Shown piece after piece: positions 38,056 through 45,432 of a stretch of 64,000 nt of DNA. The notes under the pieces were generated by a model. The model worked only from the letters and a program-made list of their open reading frames with translations. It ran no database searches and was not told where the DNA came from. The position numbers and the translations under genes are program-made. Every line of letters begins with the position of its first letter. Position 1 is the first letter of the stretch. The stretch covers positions 1 to 64,000 of the forward strand of contig JAHYIV010000013.1 in assembly GCA_019429465.1 (NCBI GenBank), written 5' to 3'. This DNA comes from Desulfoarculaceae bacterium (GTDB lineage: Bacteria; Desulfobacterota; Desulfobulbia; Desulfobulbales; Desulfocapsaceae).

Positions 38056-39275
38056 TTTTCCACATATGCCTTGACGTATTGGGGTCCACGTCGGCTCATT
38101 TGTTCATAACGTTTCTGGTCGAAAAAAGAACCGTTTGCCACCTGCTGTCCCTGCTGGCTCCAGAAAGAGGTTAACGAGAGACCATCCTTGTCCGGAAGAT
38201 ACACCCGGTCCTCCGGAGCCTGGAGGAGAAAACGGGCGGCATTGCCGTGACAGCCGTCACACATCACTGTGCCGCGCTGGACGGTGTGCGGGAAAAATGC
38301 CTTCCACTGGGCGTTGAGCAGACGATTTTCCTCCCCCACCACCTTCGTCCCTTCCGGCCCTGCTATGTGGGTGAAATACGCCAGGAACTGGGGACGGATC
38401 GGGCTGACCCTGCCCTGTTCGTTCAGGCCAAGCGGCGGGGCGTCCTGCCGACGCAGATAGGCGCTGCGAATATATTCAGGTGCTGTCAGGTCGCGGCGCA
38501 AGCGAAAATAATCGGGCACCTCTCCGTCCGTGAACCGGATGAAGAAGGTGCCGTATTCCTGCGGCGCCCATGCCGAGTGGCAGGCATAGCATTCGAGCTG
38601 TTCCATATGGGCGGTGATTCGATGTTCGATCACCTGGGGATCAGGTTCGTGGCAATCCAGACAGGTTCGCCCCGTCGTTTCGCCCCTGGACAGGCTTTCC
38701 ATGGTGTGACAGTCACCGCAAACCATTCCGGCCCGGGCATGGACATCGGCACGCATCTTGAGATAGTGTTCCTCATCGTATGCCGGTCCGCGCTGATAAC
38801 GGAGGGCATCCTCGCGCGGCGCCATGCCGTAGTAGTCCGCCCCGACGTAATAGCCGCGATGGCAGGAATGGCAATTTTCTTTTTTGGGCAGGGCAATGTC
38901 GTGGCCCTCACGGCCGTGACAGTCAAAACAACTGCGGACATGGCACTGACTGCAGTTGTTGGCGTAAAAATTCGGGTCGGCCTGCCCCCAGGATCGGGCC
39001 ACAAATTCTTTTTCAGCCTGACGCAGGGCCATGGGACCATGCATAACCCCGGCGGACTCCTCGTGGCATGCCTGGCAGCGCTGCTCCATGCCGGCCGACA
39101 TCGGTCCGGGGTGCGGGATCTCGAGCCCGGGCTCATGACACGCCGTGCAGGCAATCTCGGCATGGGCCCCGCCGAGATTCACCTGATGACAGGAGCGACA
39201 AGAGTCGTCAGCGACTGCCGGTGACAGGAGTCCCGACAGGAGCAGGACGAGAAAGGCAGCGATCAAGCGAACCAT
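38010..39275 (-). CDS. Periplasmic decahaem cytochrome c
   Basis: A 421-residue exported protein with ten CxxCH motifs: CRSCH, CTACH, CQACH, CSQCH, CFDCH, CHSCH, CGDCH, CLDCH, CYACH and CDGCH. A Sec signal (MVRLIAAFLVLLLSGLLSPAVA) starts at the ATG 39275; the frame continues upstream without support. No lipobox, so it is soluble in the periplasm and well placed to shuttle electrons between the bc complex and the outer membrane. Only the last haem lies far downstream (about residue 360). It overlaps the 12-haem gene by 68 bases. Confidence 0.92.
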   Translation of the reverse strand: MVRLIAAFLVLLLSGLLSPAVADDSCRSCHQVNLGGAHAEIACTACHEPGLEIPHPGPMSAGMEQRCQACHEESAGVMHGPMALRQAEKEFVARSWGQADPNFYANNCSQCHVRSCFDCHGREGHDIALPKKENCHSCHRGYYVGADYYGMAPREDALRYQRGPAYDEEHYLKMRADVHARAGMVCGDCHTMESLSRGETTGRTCLDCHEPDPQVIEHRITAHMEQLECYACHSAWAPQEYGTFFIRFTDGEVPDYFRLRRDLTAPEYIRSAYLRRQDAPPLGLNEQGRVSPIRPQFLAYFTHIAGPEGTKVVGEENRLLNAQWKAFFPHTVQRGTVMCDGCHGNAARFLLQAPEDRVYLPDKDGLSLTSFWSQQGQQVANGSFFDQKRYEQMSRRGPQYVKAYVEKWKNLAESVEILSQP

Positions 39276-41067
39276 AATCCAGTTTCCTCTGGTAAATAGG
39301 GTCCTTGGCGTCAATATGACAGACCAGGCATTGGTTTACAGCCCAGACTCGTTGAATTTCAGCGGCGTTCAAGGGGCGAGAATTCTCTCTGGTAATGGCG
39401 GAAAAGGCGTTGGTTTTCCCCTGAAGCAGGGTCAGGAACCCGTCGAGAGGCTTGTCCTCGGACTTCTCACAGAGAAGGGTGGCATGGATCGAATCTTTTT
39501 CCACCACATGTTGACCGAAACCGAAAAAGGCCGGATTGGCGTGGCACTCACTGCAACCTACCGCTTTGGTTCCGGTATTATGCCCATAAAACGGGGCAAA
39601 GCGCAACTGGTTTTTTCCATCGTAGTTGGCCACATATTCCTCTTTCAGCCGGCGTCCTTCCTGGTCTATCACGGTCACAAAGGTCTGGCACCCGGGAGTC
39701 ACCGTGGATATCCTTTGCCTCTGGTTCAGCGCCAGGGGAAAAGGGTACAGCATGCGGTAGTCTTCGCTCTCGCTGAAAGCGCCGGGGGTTTCGCGCTGGC
39801 GGATGAAATCATAGCTCTTTTCACGTTGATCGTACTGGGTATGACAGCCAAAACACTGGACGACGCTGCGGGAATGGCAGGAGTGGCATTCCATGCGCTC
39901 GTGCCCGGCAATGGTATGTTCCGCGGTGTTGGTGATAACCTTGCTTTCATGGCGTTTGCCGTCACGTTTGCCCACCAGCCAAACCTGGCCATTTTCAACA
40001 AAAACGTTGGAATATTTACGCCCCTTGGATGTCAGCACCATTTCGTCACCGATCATGACCTGGCGTTGGTAGGTACGTGATTCACGCACCGGTTCTTCGT
40101 TTTCGCGACTGACCGCCTCTTGGCGCGGTCGCTGCACAGGGCTGCCATGACAGTCCTCGCAGGTGATCTCAACCTGCAGATACATGTTTTCATGGAGATA
40201 GCCATCGCCCATAATATCTCGAGAGGTATGACAGTCGATGCACTCCATCCCCTTTTCATGATGAATATCCGGAGCGATGGAGGTGACATTGCGCAGGCCG
40301 CCGATCAACTGCGGGCCGGGCTGACCGTTGCTGGTGGGAACCAGCCCGTTATTGCCGTCATTGAGGCCCTGATAGGAAAGGGCGATGCGGCCGCTCCGGT
40401 TGTGACAGCTGAAGCAGACCTTGTTGCCAGGCAGAGCGGTCATCTCATGCGTGGCCGAGTAGGGCCATTTCCCCTGCATGTTTTGATCCGCCCCCTGGTA
40501 GGTGGCATTGTCATTATAGGGAAAATGGCAGGTGGCACAGCCGGCACCGTGGTTGGCGGTCCAGACTTGATTGGTTTCGATGGAGACATGGCAGGAAGCG
40601 CAGAATTTGCGATAGAGCTCTCCGGAAATATTATCCAGACCCGCCACCCCAGCCACTTGCCGGGGCAAGCCATCCGGAGCATATCCTTCCTGGGAGCCGG
40701 AGGCATACAGCGTGCCGTCCTCTCCTTCCCAGGTGAGCTGAATATTCTTGATCATGCCGGTGTTGGTATTCATCAGGCTTGAGCGGACCCGTTCAAGTTG
40801 ATAGGTATGACAGTGCCCGCAGGTTTTTTCCCAGACCCGGGGAGAGGCAGGATTTTTTTTTCCCAACATACCAGCATGGGAACGGTCCTTGTCTGTGACG
40901 TCGGGATGGCCGCCGTGACACGAGACACAATCACCGTGGCTCGACGAAACCTTTTCCAGGTTTATGTGGCAGTCAACGCAGGTCGAGATTTCCGACTGGG
41001 GTGTACCGCAACCAACGGTTGCCAGCAAGGGGACCAGGCTGAAAAGAAGGGAAAGGAGTAATCTCAT
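39208..41067 (-). CDS. Dodecahaem cytochrome c, probable outer-membrane lipoprotein of the conduit
   Basis: A 619-residue exported cytochrome with twelve CxxCH motifs (CVDCH, CVSCH, CGHCH, CASCH, CATCH, CFSCH, CIDCH, CEDCH, CHSCH, CFGCH, CSECH and CLVCH). The signal sequence MRLLLSLLFSLVPLLATVGC ends in TVGC, a near-lipobox, so it is probably lipidated and sits in the outer membrane. The ATG at 41067 is chosen since the frame upstream runs through a transcription terminator at 41137-41178. Its last 68 bases overlap the decahaem gene. By analogy with porin-cytochrome conduits it would pass electrons through or along the neighbouring barrel. Confidence 0.9.
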   Translation of the reverse strand: MRLLLSLLFSLVPLLATVGCGTPQSEISTCVDCHINLEKVSSSHGDCVSCHGGHPDVTDKDRSHAGMLGKKNPASPRVWEKTCGHCHTYQLERVRSSLMNTNTGMIKNIQLTWEGEDGTLYASGSQEGYAPDGLPRQVAGVAGLDNISGELYRKFCASCHVSIETNQVWTANHGAGCATCHFPYNDNATYQGADQNMQGKWPYSATHEMTALPGNKVCFSCHNRSGRIALSYQGLNDGNNGLVPTSNGQPGPQLIGGLRNVTSIAPDIHHEKGMECIDCHTSRDIMGDGYLHENMYLQVEITCEDCHGSPVQRPRQEAVSRENEEPVRESRTYQRQVMIGDEMVLTSKGRKYSNVFVENGQVWLVGKRDGKRHESKVITNTAEHTIAGHERMECHSCHSRSVVQCFGCHTQYDQREKSYDFIRQRETPGAFSESEDYRMLYPFPLALNQRQRISTVTPGCQTFVTVIDQEGRRLKEEYVANYDGKNQLRFAPFYGHNTGTKAVGCSECHANPAFFGFGQHVVEKDSIHATLLCEKSEDKPLDGFLTLLQGKTNAFSAITRENSRPLNAAEIQRVWAVNQCLVCHIDAKDPIYQRKLDYGSLDRCLSRPAPVGTPVTGSR

Positions 41068-41136
41068 GATGAAAAGAACGGCATTTGCATGGAGTTCCGG
41101 CGGCAGAATACGAGGAGAGCCGCCCGGGCAAGACTC

Positions 41137-41178
41137 AAAAAAGGCCGGCAGGTGCCCCGCCAAGGGCGCCTGCCGGCC
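41137..41178 (-). terminator. Strong hairpin with T run between porin and cytochrome genes
   Basis: On the minus strand GGCCGGCAGGCGCCC pairs with GGGGCACCTGCCGGCC and is followed by TTTTTT. It lies 30 bp after the porin stop and 70 bp before the dodecahaem start. It would end part of the transcription inside the operon and so lower cytochrome expression relative to rhodanese and porin. Confidence 0.85.
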
Positions 41179-41207
41179 TGCAACGATTAAGCCTCAATCG
41201 ATGTTTT

Positions 41208-42398
41208 TTAGAAAATTACCTGCAATGACGTGACAAAGGTGGTGAAGTCCTTTGTTTCCACGTTGGTGAAAGTTCCCTCCTTATCGAAGTCAGCCCTTGA
41301 CAACTCCATGGTCAATTTCAGGTTCTGGCCGCGGAAGTAATAGTTGATGCCGCCGCCATACCAGTCGACTTCCTGGTCATAGACGTTGTTCAGCTTGGCA
41401 AACGACCAATTTTCGGAACGGGCGAAAAACTGCAGCGGCAGGCTGGGCAGCATATAGCCTGCCTTGATATACCCGCCGTTCTTCTCTCCGTTGAGGTCAA
41501 TGGTGCCCAGATCAGGACTAGCCGACTGGTACGCGTCGTCGAGGTCATAATCAACGTAGGCACCGGCAAGGGTAAAGGTGCCGACGCCATCAACCGGATA
41601 CTCAAAGAACAGGTCGGCAGTCCATGCCTTATAATCGACCGCGCCGGTCCGGGTCATCACGTTCCGGTAGGCGACGTCATTTTCCATCTGGTAGGCGGCG
41701 CCAATGGTCAGCACCTTTTTTTCTCCCAGATATGTCCCTCTGTAGCCGTGTCCGTTTTCCGGATCCAGCAGACTCACATGGGCACGGGCGCCATAACGAA
41801 AGGCTGAATCCGGAGTCGAATCGGAATCGTTGCGGCCGTTCATCGCATTGATCCGGTACTGGAAGATGTCGTTAAAGAGGTTGCCCCAGAGGGTGACCCC
41901 CTTGTCGCGGGTCCCGTCGCTGACCAGAGGCGCCCGAAGCAGCAGGGAACGGTCGAGGGTCAGCGGCATTTCACAGGCCTCGAGATTCTCACGGGTCATA
42001 CTGTATTTGTACTTGCCGAGCCAGAGGTTAAGTGCGTTGTCATAACGGAATCGCGCGACCGCATCGAGTATCCTGAAATCGTTGTCGCTGCCGTCGGTCA
42101 CGGATAACGGGCCGATATTGATGTCTTCGGTGTACTCGGTCTGAACATAGATGCCGAATTGTTCCCCGTAGCCACCCATCAGAGCCAGACGATTGCGGCG
42201 GAATTTGAACTCATTGGTGCTGTCGTCCCCATTGTCACCCGATCCGGTGTCGCGGCTGACAAACTGGAACTGCCCCTTATAATCAAGCTTGAGTACACCC
42301 TGATCTTCCTCGCCGAATGTCCAGGTTGGCCCGGCAAAGGCCGGAGCAGTCACCAGGAGCATACCTGCGCAGGCAAGCAGTGTCTTATGAATTTTCAC
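41208..42398 (-). CDS. Outer-membrane beta-barrel (porin-like), conduit pore
   Basis: A 396-residue exported barrel. A signal peptide (VKIHKTLLACAGMLLVTAPAFA) is followed by alternating strands typical of porins, such as LKLDYKGQFQFVSRD, FKFRRNRLALMGGYGEQFGIYVQTEYTED, and the closing TTFVTSLQVIF whose C-terminal Phe suits the Bam signal. The phosphate-selective porin (OprO/P-like) fold is the nearest I recognise. The start is the GTG at 42398, seven bases after AAGGAG. It follows the rhodanese gene by 50 bp. In context it is probably the sheath of an electron conduit, like ExtI or MtrB, but its strand number cannot be set without modelling. Confidence 0.83.
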   Translation of the reverse strand: MKIHKTLLACAGMLLVTAPAFAGPTWTFGEEDQGVLKLDYKGQFQFVSRDTGSGDNGDDSTNEFKFRRNRLALMGGYGEQFGIYVQTEYTEDINIGPLSVTDGSDNDFRILDAVARFRYDNALNLWLGKYKYSMTRENLEACEMPLTLDRSLLLRAPLVSDGTRDKGVTLWGNLFNDIFQYRINAMNGRNDSDSTPDSAFRYGARAHVSLLDPENGHGYRGTYLGEKKVLTIGAAYQMENDVAYRNVMTRTGAVDYKAWTADLFFEYPVDGVGTFTLAGAYVDYDLDDAYQSASPDLGTIDLNGEKNGGYIKAGYMLPSLPLQFFARSENWSFAKLNNVYDQEVDWYGGGINYYFRGQNLKLTMELSRADFDKEGTFTNVETKDFTTFVTSLQVIF

Positions 42399-42448
42399 GA
42401 TAGTTCTCCTTTGCAAAATAAATTATTGAGTACGGATTCTTGACGTCA

Positions 42449-43846
42449 TTAACAGCCGCCACCGCTGCCACCCGAGGTGGAGCCAGGCGCGCCGCTGCCG
42501 GCAGGCGGTGTTTCGGCATGGGCCCGGTCCTCGATCTCGATGCTGTTGGCACCTGAGTCACGAGGAGTGAGGGCGTTTTCGAGAATCCTGAACGTCGGTT
42601 TCTCAATCACTTTGGGGAAATTTATATTGTAGTAGATACCGGGGAAGAACGGACCATTGTTAACCAATGTATAACCGTCTCTAGTCAAAACATCGGTTGC
42701 CCACTCGGACAGTTCGGCCGGCAGGGCGTAACTGGCATCGGGAACATAGATCGTCCGGTCCAACTCGTTGGTCAGGCTGCCCCACTGGCTCCAGGAACCG
42801 TCATAGACCATGATGTCCCAATCCAGCGCGGCGTCAATCGGCATAAAAGCATAAGATGCGGCGATGCCGGCTCGGCAATAGATAATAATCGGCTTGGTCC
42901 CATCGATACCCAGAGGTAGGAGAAGGGCCTTGATATCCTCGGCACTCTTCGCGGTCATCACTCCATCAACGGTCTCGTAGAAATTAGCGTGGTTGAGATG
43001 CTGGCCGCCGTTGATGGTGCCCTGGAAGATGACAAAGTCGTTTGTTGATTTTTGTGGTGATAAGCATTTTTCTTTATCGAACTCGGTGTACGGGTATGTC
43101 AGATCATCGTCGCAATAAGCTGACGGTGCAAAAATACCAGTGGTGCCCCCTGCTTTTTCGGTGTTATTGGTCAGGACATTCAGGGGTATTGCCGTCTCAT
43201 CCCGCACGGCGATTATGAGCTCGCTGAGGGCGGCACGGACGCTGGGATTAAACTGGAGATTATTGACGCCGTAGTCAGACGGCGTGATGACAGGTTCTAC
43301 GGTGGTCAGGGCGTAGTCGGCAGCAGTCCATGCCGCAACACCGCCGTCAAGCACCTTCAGCCGCTCTTTCGGGAAACCCCAGTAGCGGAAAGTGAAATAG
43401 GCTCGAGAATCACTCCTGCCGTTTGCAAAGACGACCGTGGTCCTCTCATCTATACCGTGCTGTTGCAACAGGCTGTCCATGGTAGGGCCGTCAAGGACCA
43501 TGCTGGAACTGAGCACCGGGCCATCATAGCGCTCAATGCCGGCAGGGCCCGTCCATTTTTGGGAACCGGGAATGCGACCACCCTTCCCTTCGCCATTGAG
43601 AATGACGATCTTTTCCCAACCCTCGTCATTGTTGACCAGGCCTTGGTCAATCCAGCCTTTCAGGGTGGCCGCATCGATCAGGACACTCTGGGTTTGTCCC
43701 TCAATCGGGGCGCTCTTGGTGGCTTCGGGCTCGCTGTAACTATCGGAGCCGCCGCCGCAACCGGCAACTAGCAATGATGTCGCCATAACGAACACCATCG
43801 GTAGGGTTCCCGCCATGTTCCTCATCCGCAAAAAATATCTGGTCAT
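42449..43846 (-). CDS. Tandem rhodanese-like lipoprotein, first gene of the conduit operon
   Basis: A 465-residue lipoprotein (lipobox VAGC near residue 30) with two rhodanese folds. The second has the active-site loop YCRAGIAASYAF with its Cys, near residue 345. In the first the equivalent loop is FANGRSDSRA and has no Cys, so it is probably structural. The protein ends in a Gly/Ser-rich tail closing in GGSGGGC, whose last residue is Cys before TAA. The ATG at 43846 follows AGGAGAGAAC. A rhodanese-like lipoprotein in front of a barrel and multihaem cytochromes recalls the extH gene of the Geobacter extHIJKL conduit. Its role there is unknown; here it may bind sulfur or a metalloid. Confidence 0.87.
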   Translation of the reverse strand: MTRYFLRMRNMAGTLPMVFVMATSLLVAGCGGGSDSYSEPEATKSAPIEGQTQSVLIDAATLKGWIDQGLVNNDEGWEKIVILNGEGKGGRIPGSQKWTGPAGIERYDGPVLSSSMVLDGPTMDSLLQQHGIDERTTVVFANGRSDSRAYFTFRYWGFPKERLKVLDGGVAAWTAADYALTTVEPVITPSDYGVNNLQFNPSVRAALSELIIAVRDETAIPLNVLTNNTEKAGGTTGIFAPSAYCDDDLTYPYTEFDKEKCLSPQKSTNDFVIFQGTINGGQHLNHANFYETVDGVMTAKSAEDIKALLLPLGIDGTKPIIIYCRAGIAASYAFMPIDAALDWDIMVYDGSWSQWGSLTNELDRTIYVPDASYALPAELSEWATDVLTRDGYTLVNNGPFFPGIYYNINFPKVIEKPTFRILENALTPRDSGANSIEIEDRAHAETPPAGSGAPGSTSGGSGGGC

Positions 43847-44317
43847 GTTCTCTCCTGTAAATTTTGTATAAACATCCGTTTGAATGAGAATGCAATCTCC
43901 GCCTGATTCACTTGAATCCGTAGAGCGCATCACCTTAATCCTTTTTGGATTGATCTTGATTGCTGTTTCCCTGCACAAAGGTTTCCTCATGTTTTTACGC
44001 ACACATTCCCTGGTGCAGGCAAATTCATACAGAAGCCTTCAAGATCTTACGGCATTTACTCTACTATCACCCCCCGTTTCATGTTTTTACTGTTTTTATT
44101 GTCCATCTCAAAACATATTAAAAAAACTGTATTACAAATTGTAAAAGATATGAAGTAAAATTTTTAGTATTTATCAAATTTTTTGTATTTTGGAGTAAAC
44201 CTTGTATATTGTTTCGGAACAGAGATAAAAAAAAACAGATTCTCCCTCTCTTGAGGGATGCGCTAATCGCTTAAAATTACAAATAAAAGATGGAAATTTT
44301 CTGAAAGAGGAAAGCAG
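43847..44317. other. AT-rich intergenic region, no gene
   Basis: A 470-bp stretch of clearly lower GC than its surroundings (from about 44080 to 44310 it is nearly all A and T). It holds the leader and promoter region of the conduit operon on the minus strand. The open frame at 43884-44144 has no ribosome site. It ends at the right copy of the direct repeat. Confidence 0.5.
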
Positions 44318-44343
44318 CGTTCCGGATGATCTGACCTGGTAAG
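44318..44343 (+). other. Putative attachment site (right direct repeat), DUF2058 gene remnant
   Basis: Matches the 3' end of the DUF2058 gene (34798-34823) at 25 of 26 positions, in frame so as to encode VPDDLTW and a stop. Upstream sequence is unrelated to the gene, so only this end is duplicated. Confidence 0.6.
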
Positions 44344-44361
44344 CCTCGCCTTGCTGCTGCC

Positions 44362-44417
44362 GGATAGTTACGTGACATGTGTTTTGGCATTTTCCCGGCA
44401 TTAAGCTGGATAGTTAC
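44362..44417. repeat. GTAACTATCCAGC repeat, inverted copy of 16061-16116
   Basis: The reverse complement of this 56-bp segment differs from 16061-16116 at one position. It has CCGGATAGTTAC at the left and GCTGGATAGTTAC at the right, 46 bp apart. It lies just outside the right direct repeat. Confidence 0.8.
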
Positions 44418-44519
44418 GAAAGTAATCGACAAAAGCGGGAAAAATTGTTCCAATAGGAATCGCTGCAGGTGTATGGATTACAAAGATAATCAGAGAATTC
44501 ACAAAAGGAGAAATTCACG

Positions 44520-44642
44520 ATGAGCGGACACGAGCACCATGAGCCGGTTGTGCATGAAGAGGATCATTCAATCAATGTAAAGGTCGGTCTGTTTTTGGTT
44601 TTTGTGATCATCTCCCTCTTTATTATTGCCATGATCAATTGA
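44520..44642 (+). CDS. Small membrane protein, 40 residues
   Basis: A 40-residue protein missed by length filters: it starts MSGHEHHEPVVHEEDHS, is rich in His and Glu, and then has a single hydrophobic helix ending FIIAMIN. An AAGGAG eight bases before the ATG and a terminator downstream support it as real. Short His-rich one-helix proteins of this kind are found as small subunits of oxidases and other membrane complexes, but I do not recognise a family. The gene is on the plus strand in front of rnhA. Confidence 0.7.
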   Translation: MSGHEHHEPVVHEEDHSINVKVGLFLVFVIISLFIIAMIN

Positions 44643-44674
44643 TGCCCAGCATGCAATCCTGGTCAGTCATGATC

Positions 44675-44718
44675 GAAAAAACCGTCCCGGTATGGATCAA
44701 CATCGCGGACGGTTTTTC
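44675..44718 (+). terminator. Intrinsic terminator after the small membrane protein gene
   Basis: GAAAAAACCGTCC (44675-44687) pairs with GGACGGTTTTTC (44707-44718). The T-rich right arm lies 65-75 bp after the stop of the 40-residue gene. It is nearly symmetric, so it can work on either strand. Confidence 0.7.
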
Positions 44719-44736
44719 TATTTTCAGGACCGCTGC

Positions 44737-45432
44737 ATGACCAGGAAAAAGTTCTATGCCGTGGCCGTCGGAGTCAAGCCCGGGATCTATGAAACCTGGC
44801 CGGAGGCGGAAAGACAGGTCAAGGGATGTGGTGGGGCCAAATTCAAAGGCTTTACCGACCGGGCCGCGGCCGAGGCCTGGCTGCTCAACCCGCAGTACGG
44901 TCAGGCGCCGGCCAAAAAAAAATCCAGCCCTGAAACGGCGGAGCCTCCGCCCCGGCAACGTCCAGGCGAGATCAACATCTATACCGACGGGGGCTGCAGC
45001 AATAACCCCGGCCCCGGCGGCTATGGCGCTATTGTCGTTGCCGACGATCGTGAGCAGGAGATCTCCGGCGGCTTCCGGCTGACCACCAATAACCGGATGG
45101 AACTGATGGCCTGCATTGTCGCCCTGCGGACCCTGGAACAGAGGGACCGGCCGATAACCGTCTGGTCCGACTCCAGTTATGTGGTCAACGGCATCACCAA
45201 GGGCTGGGCCAGGGGCTGGCGCCGGCGGGGCTGGATCAAATCCGACCGGCAGCCGGCCCTCAATCCGGATCTCTGGGCCGAGCTGCTCGAGCTGGCGGAA
45301 GAGCTGGACGTCACCTTTCAATGGGTCAGAGGTCATGCCGGCCACCCACAAAATGAACGCGCCGATAAACTGGCGGTTGCGGCCCTGAAAAAGAAAGATC
45401 TGCCGGCAGATAAAGGATACCCGGGACCATGA
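44737..45432 (+). CDS. rnhA: Ribonuclease HI with N-terminal hybrid-binding domain
   Basis: Cuts the RNA strand of RNA-DNA hybrids. The 231-residue protein has an N-terminal viroplasmin/RHBD domain (KKFYAVAVGVKPGIYETWPEAE ... GFTDRAAAEAWL), a Lys/Pro linker, and the RNase HI core with its catalytic set: the Asp in IYTDGGC, the Glu in RMELMA, the Asp in WSDSSYV and the final Asp in NERADKLA, plus RGHAGHP. The N-terminal domain is typical of eukaryotic RNase H1 and some bacteria. The start at 44737 (MTRKKFYA) fits the domain. It overlaps the next gene by ATGA. Confidence 0.95.
   Translation: MTRKKFYAVAVGVKPGIYETWPEAERQVKGCGGAKFKGFTDRAAAEAWLLNPQYGQAPAKKKSSPETAEPPPRQRPGEINIYTDGGCSNNPGPGGYGAIVVADDREQEISGGFRLTTNNRMELMACIVALRTLEQRDRPITVWSDSSYVVNGITKGWARGWRRRGWIKSDRQPALNPDLWAELLELAEELDVTFQWVRGHAGHPQNERADKLAVAALKKKDLPADKGYPGP

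Noticed and set aside
38247-39224. 325-codon plus-strand frame opposite the decahaem periplasmic cytochrome
   Set aside because: An antisense shadow of a CxxCH gene; the minus frame has ten haem motifs and a signal peptide.
43884-44144. 86-codon plus-strand frame in the leader of the rhodanese gene
   Set aside because: No ribosome site; low-GC region expected to hold the promoter.
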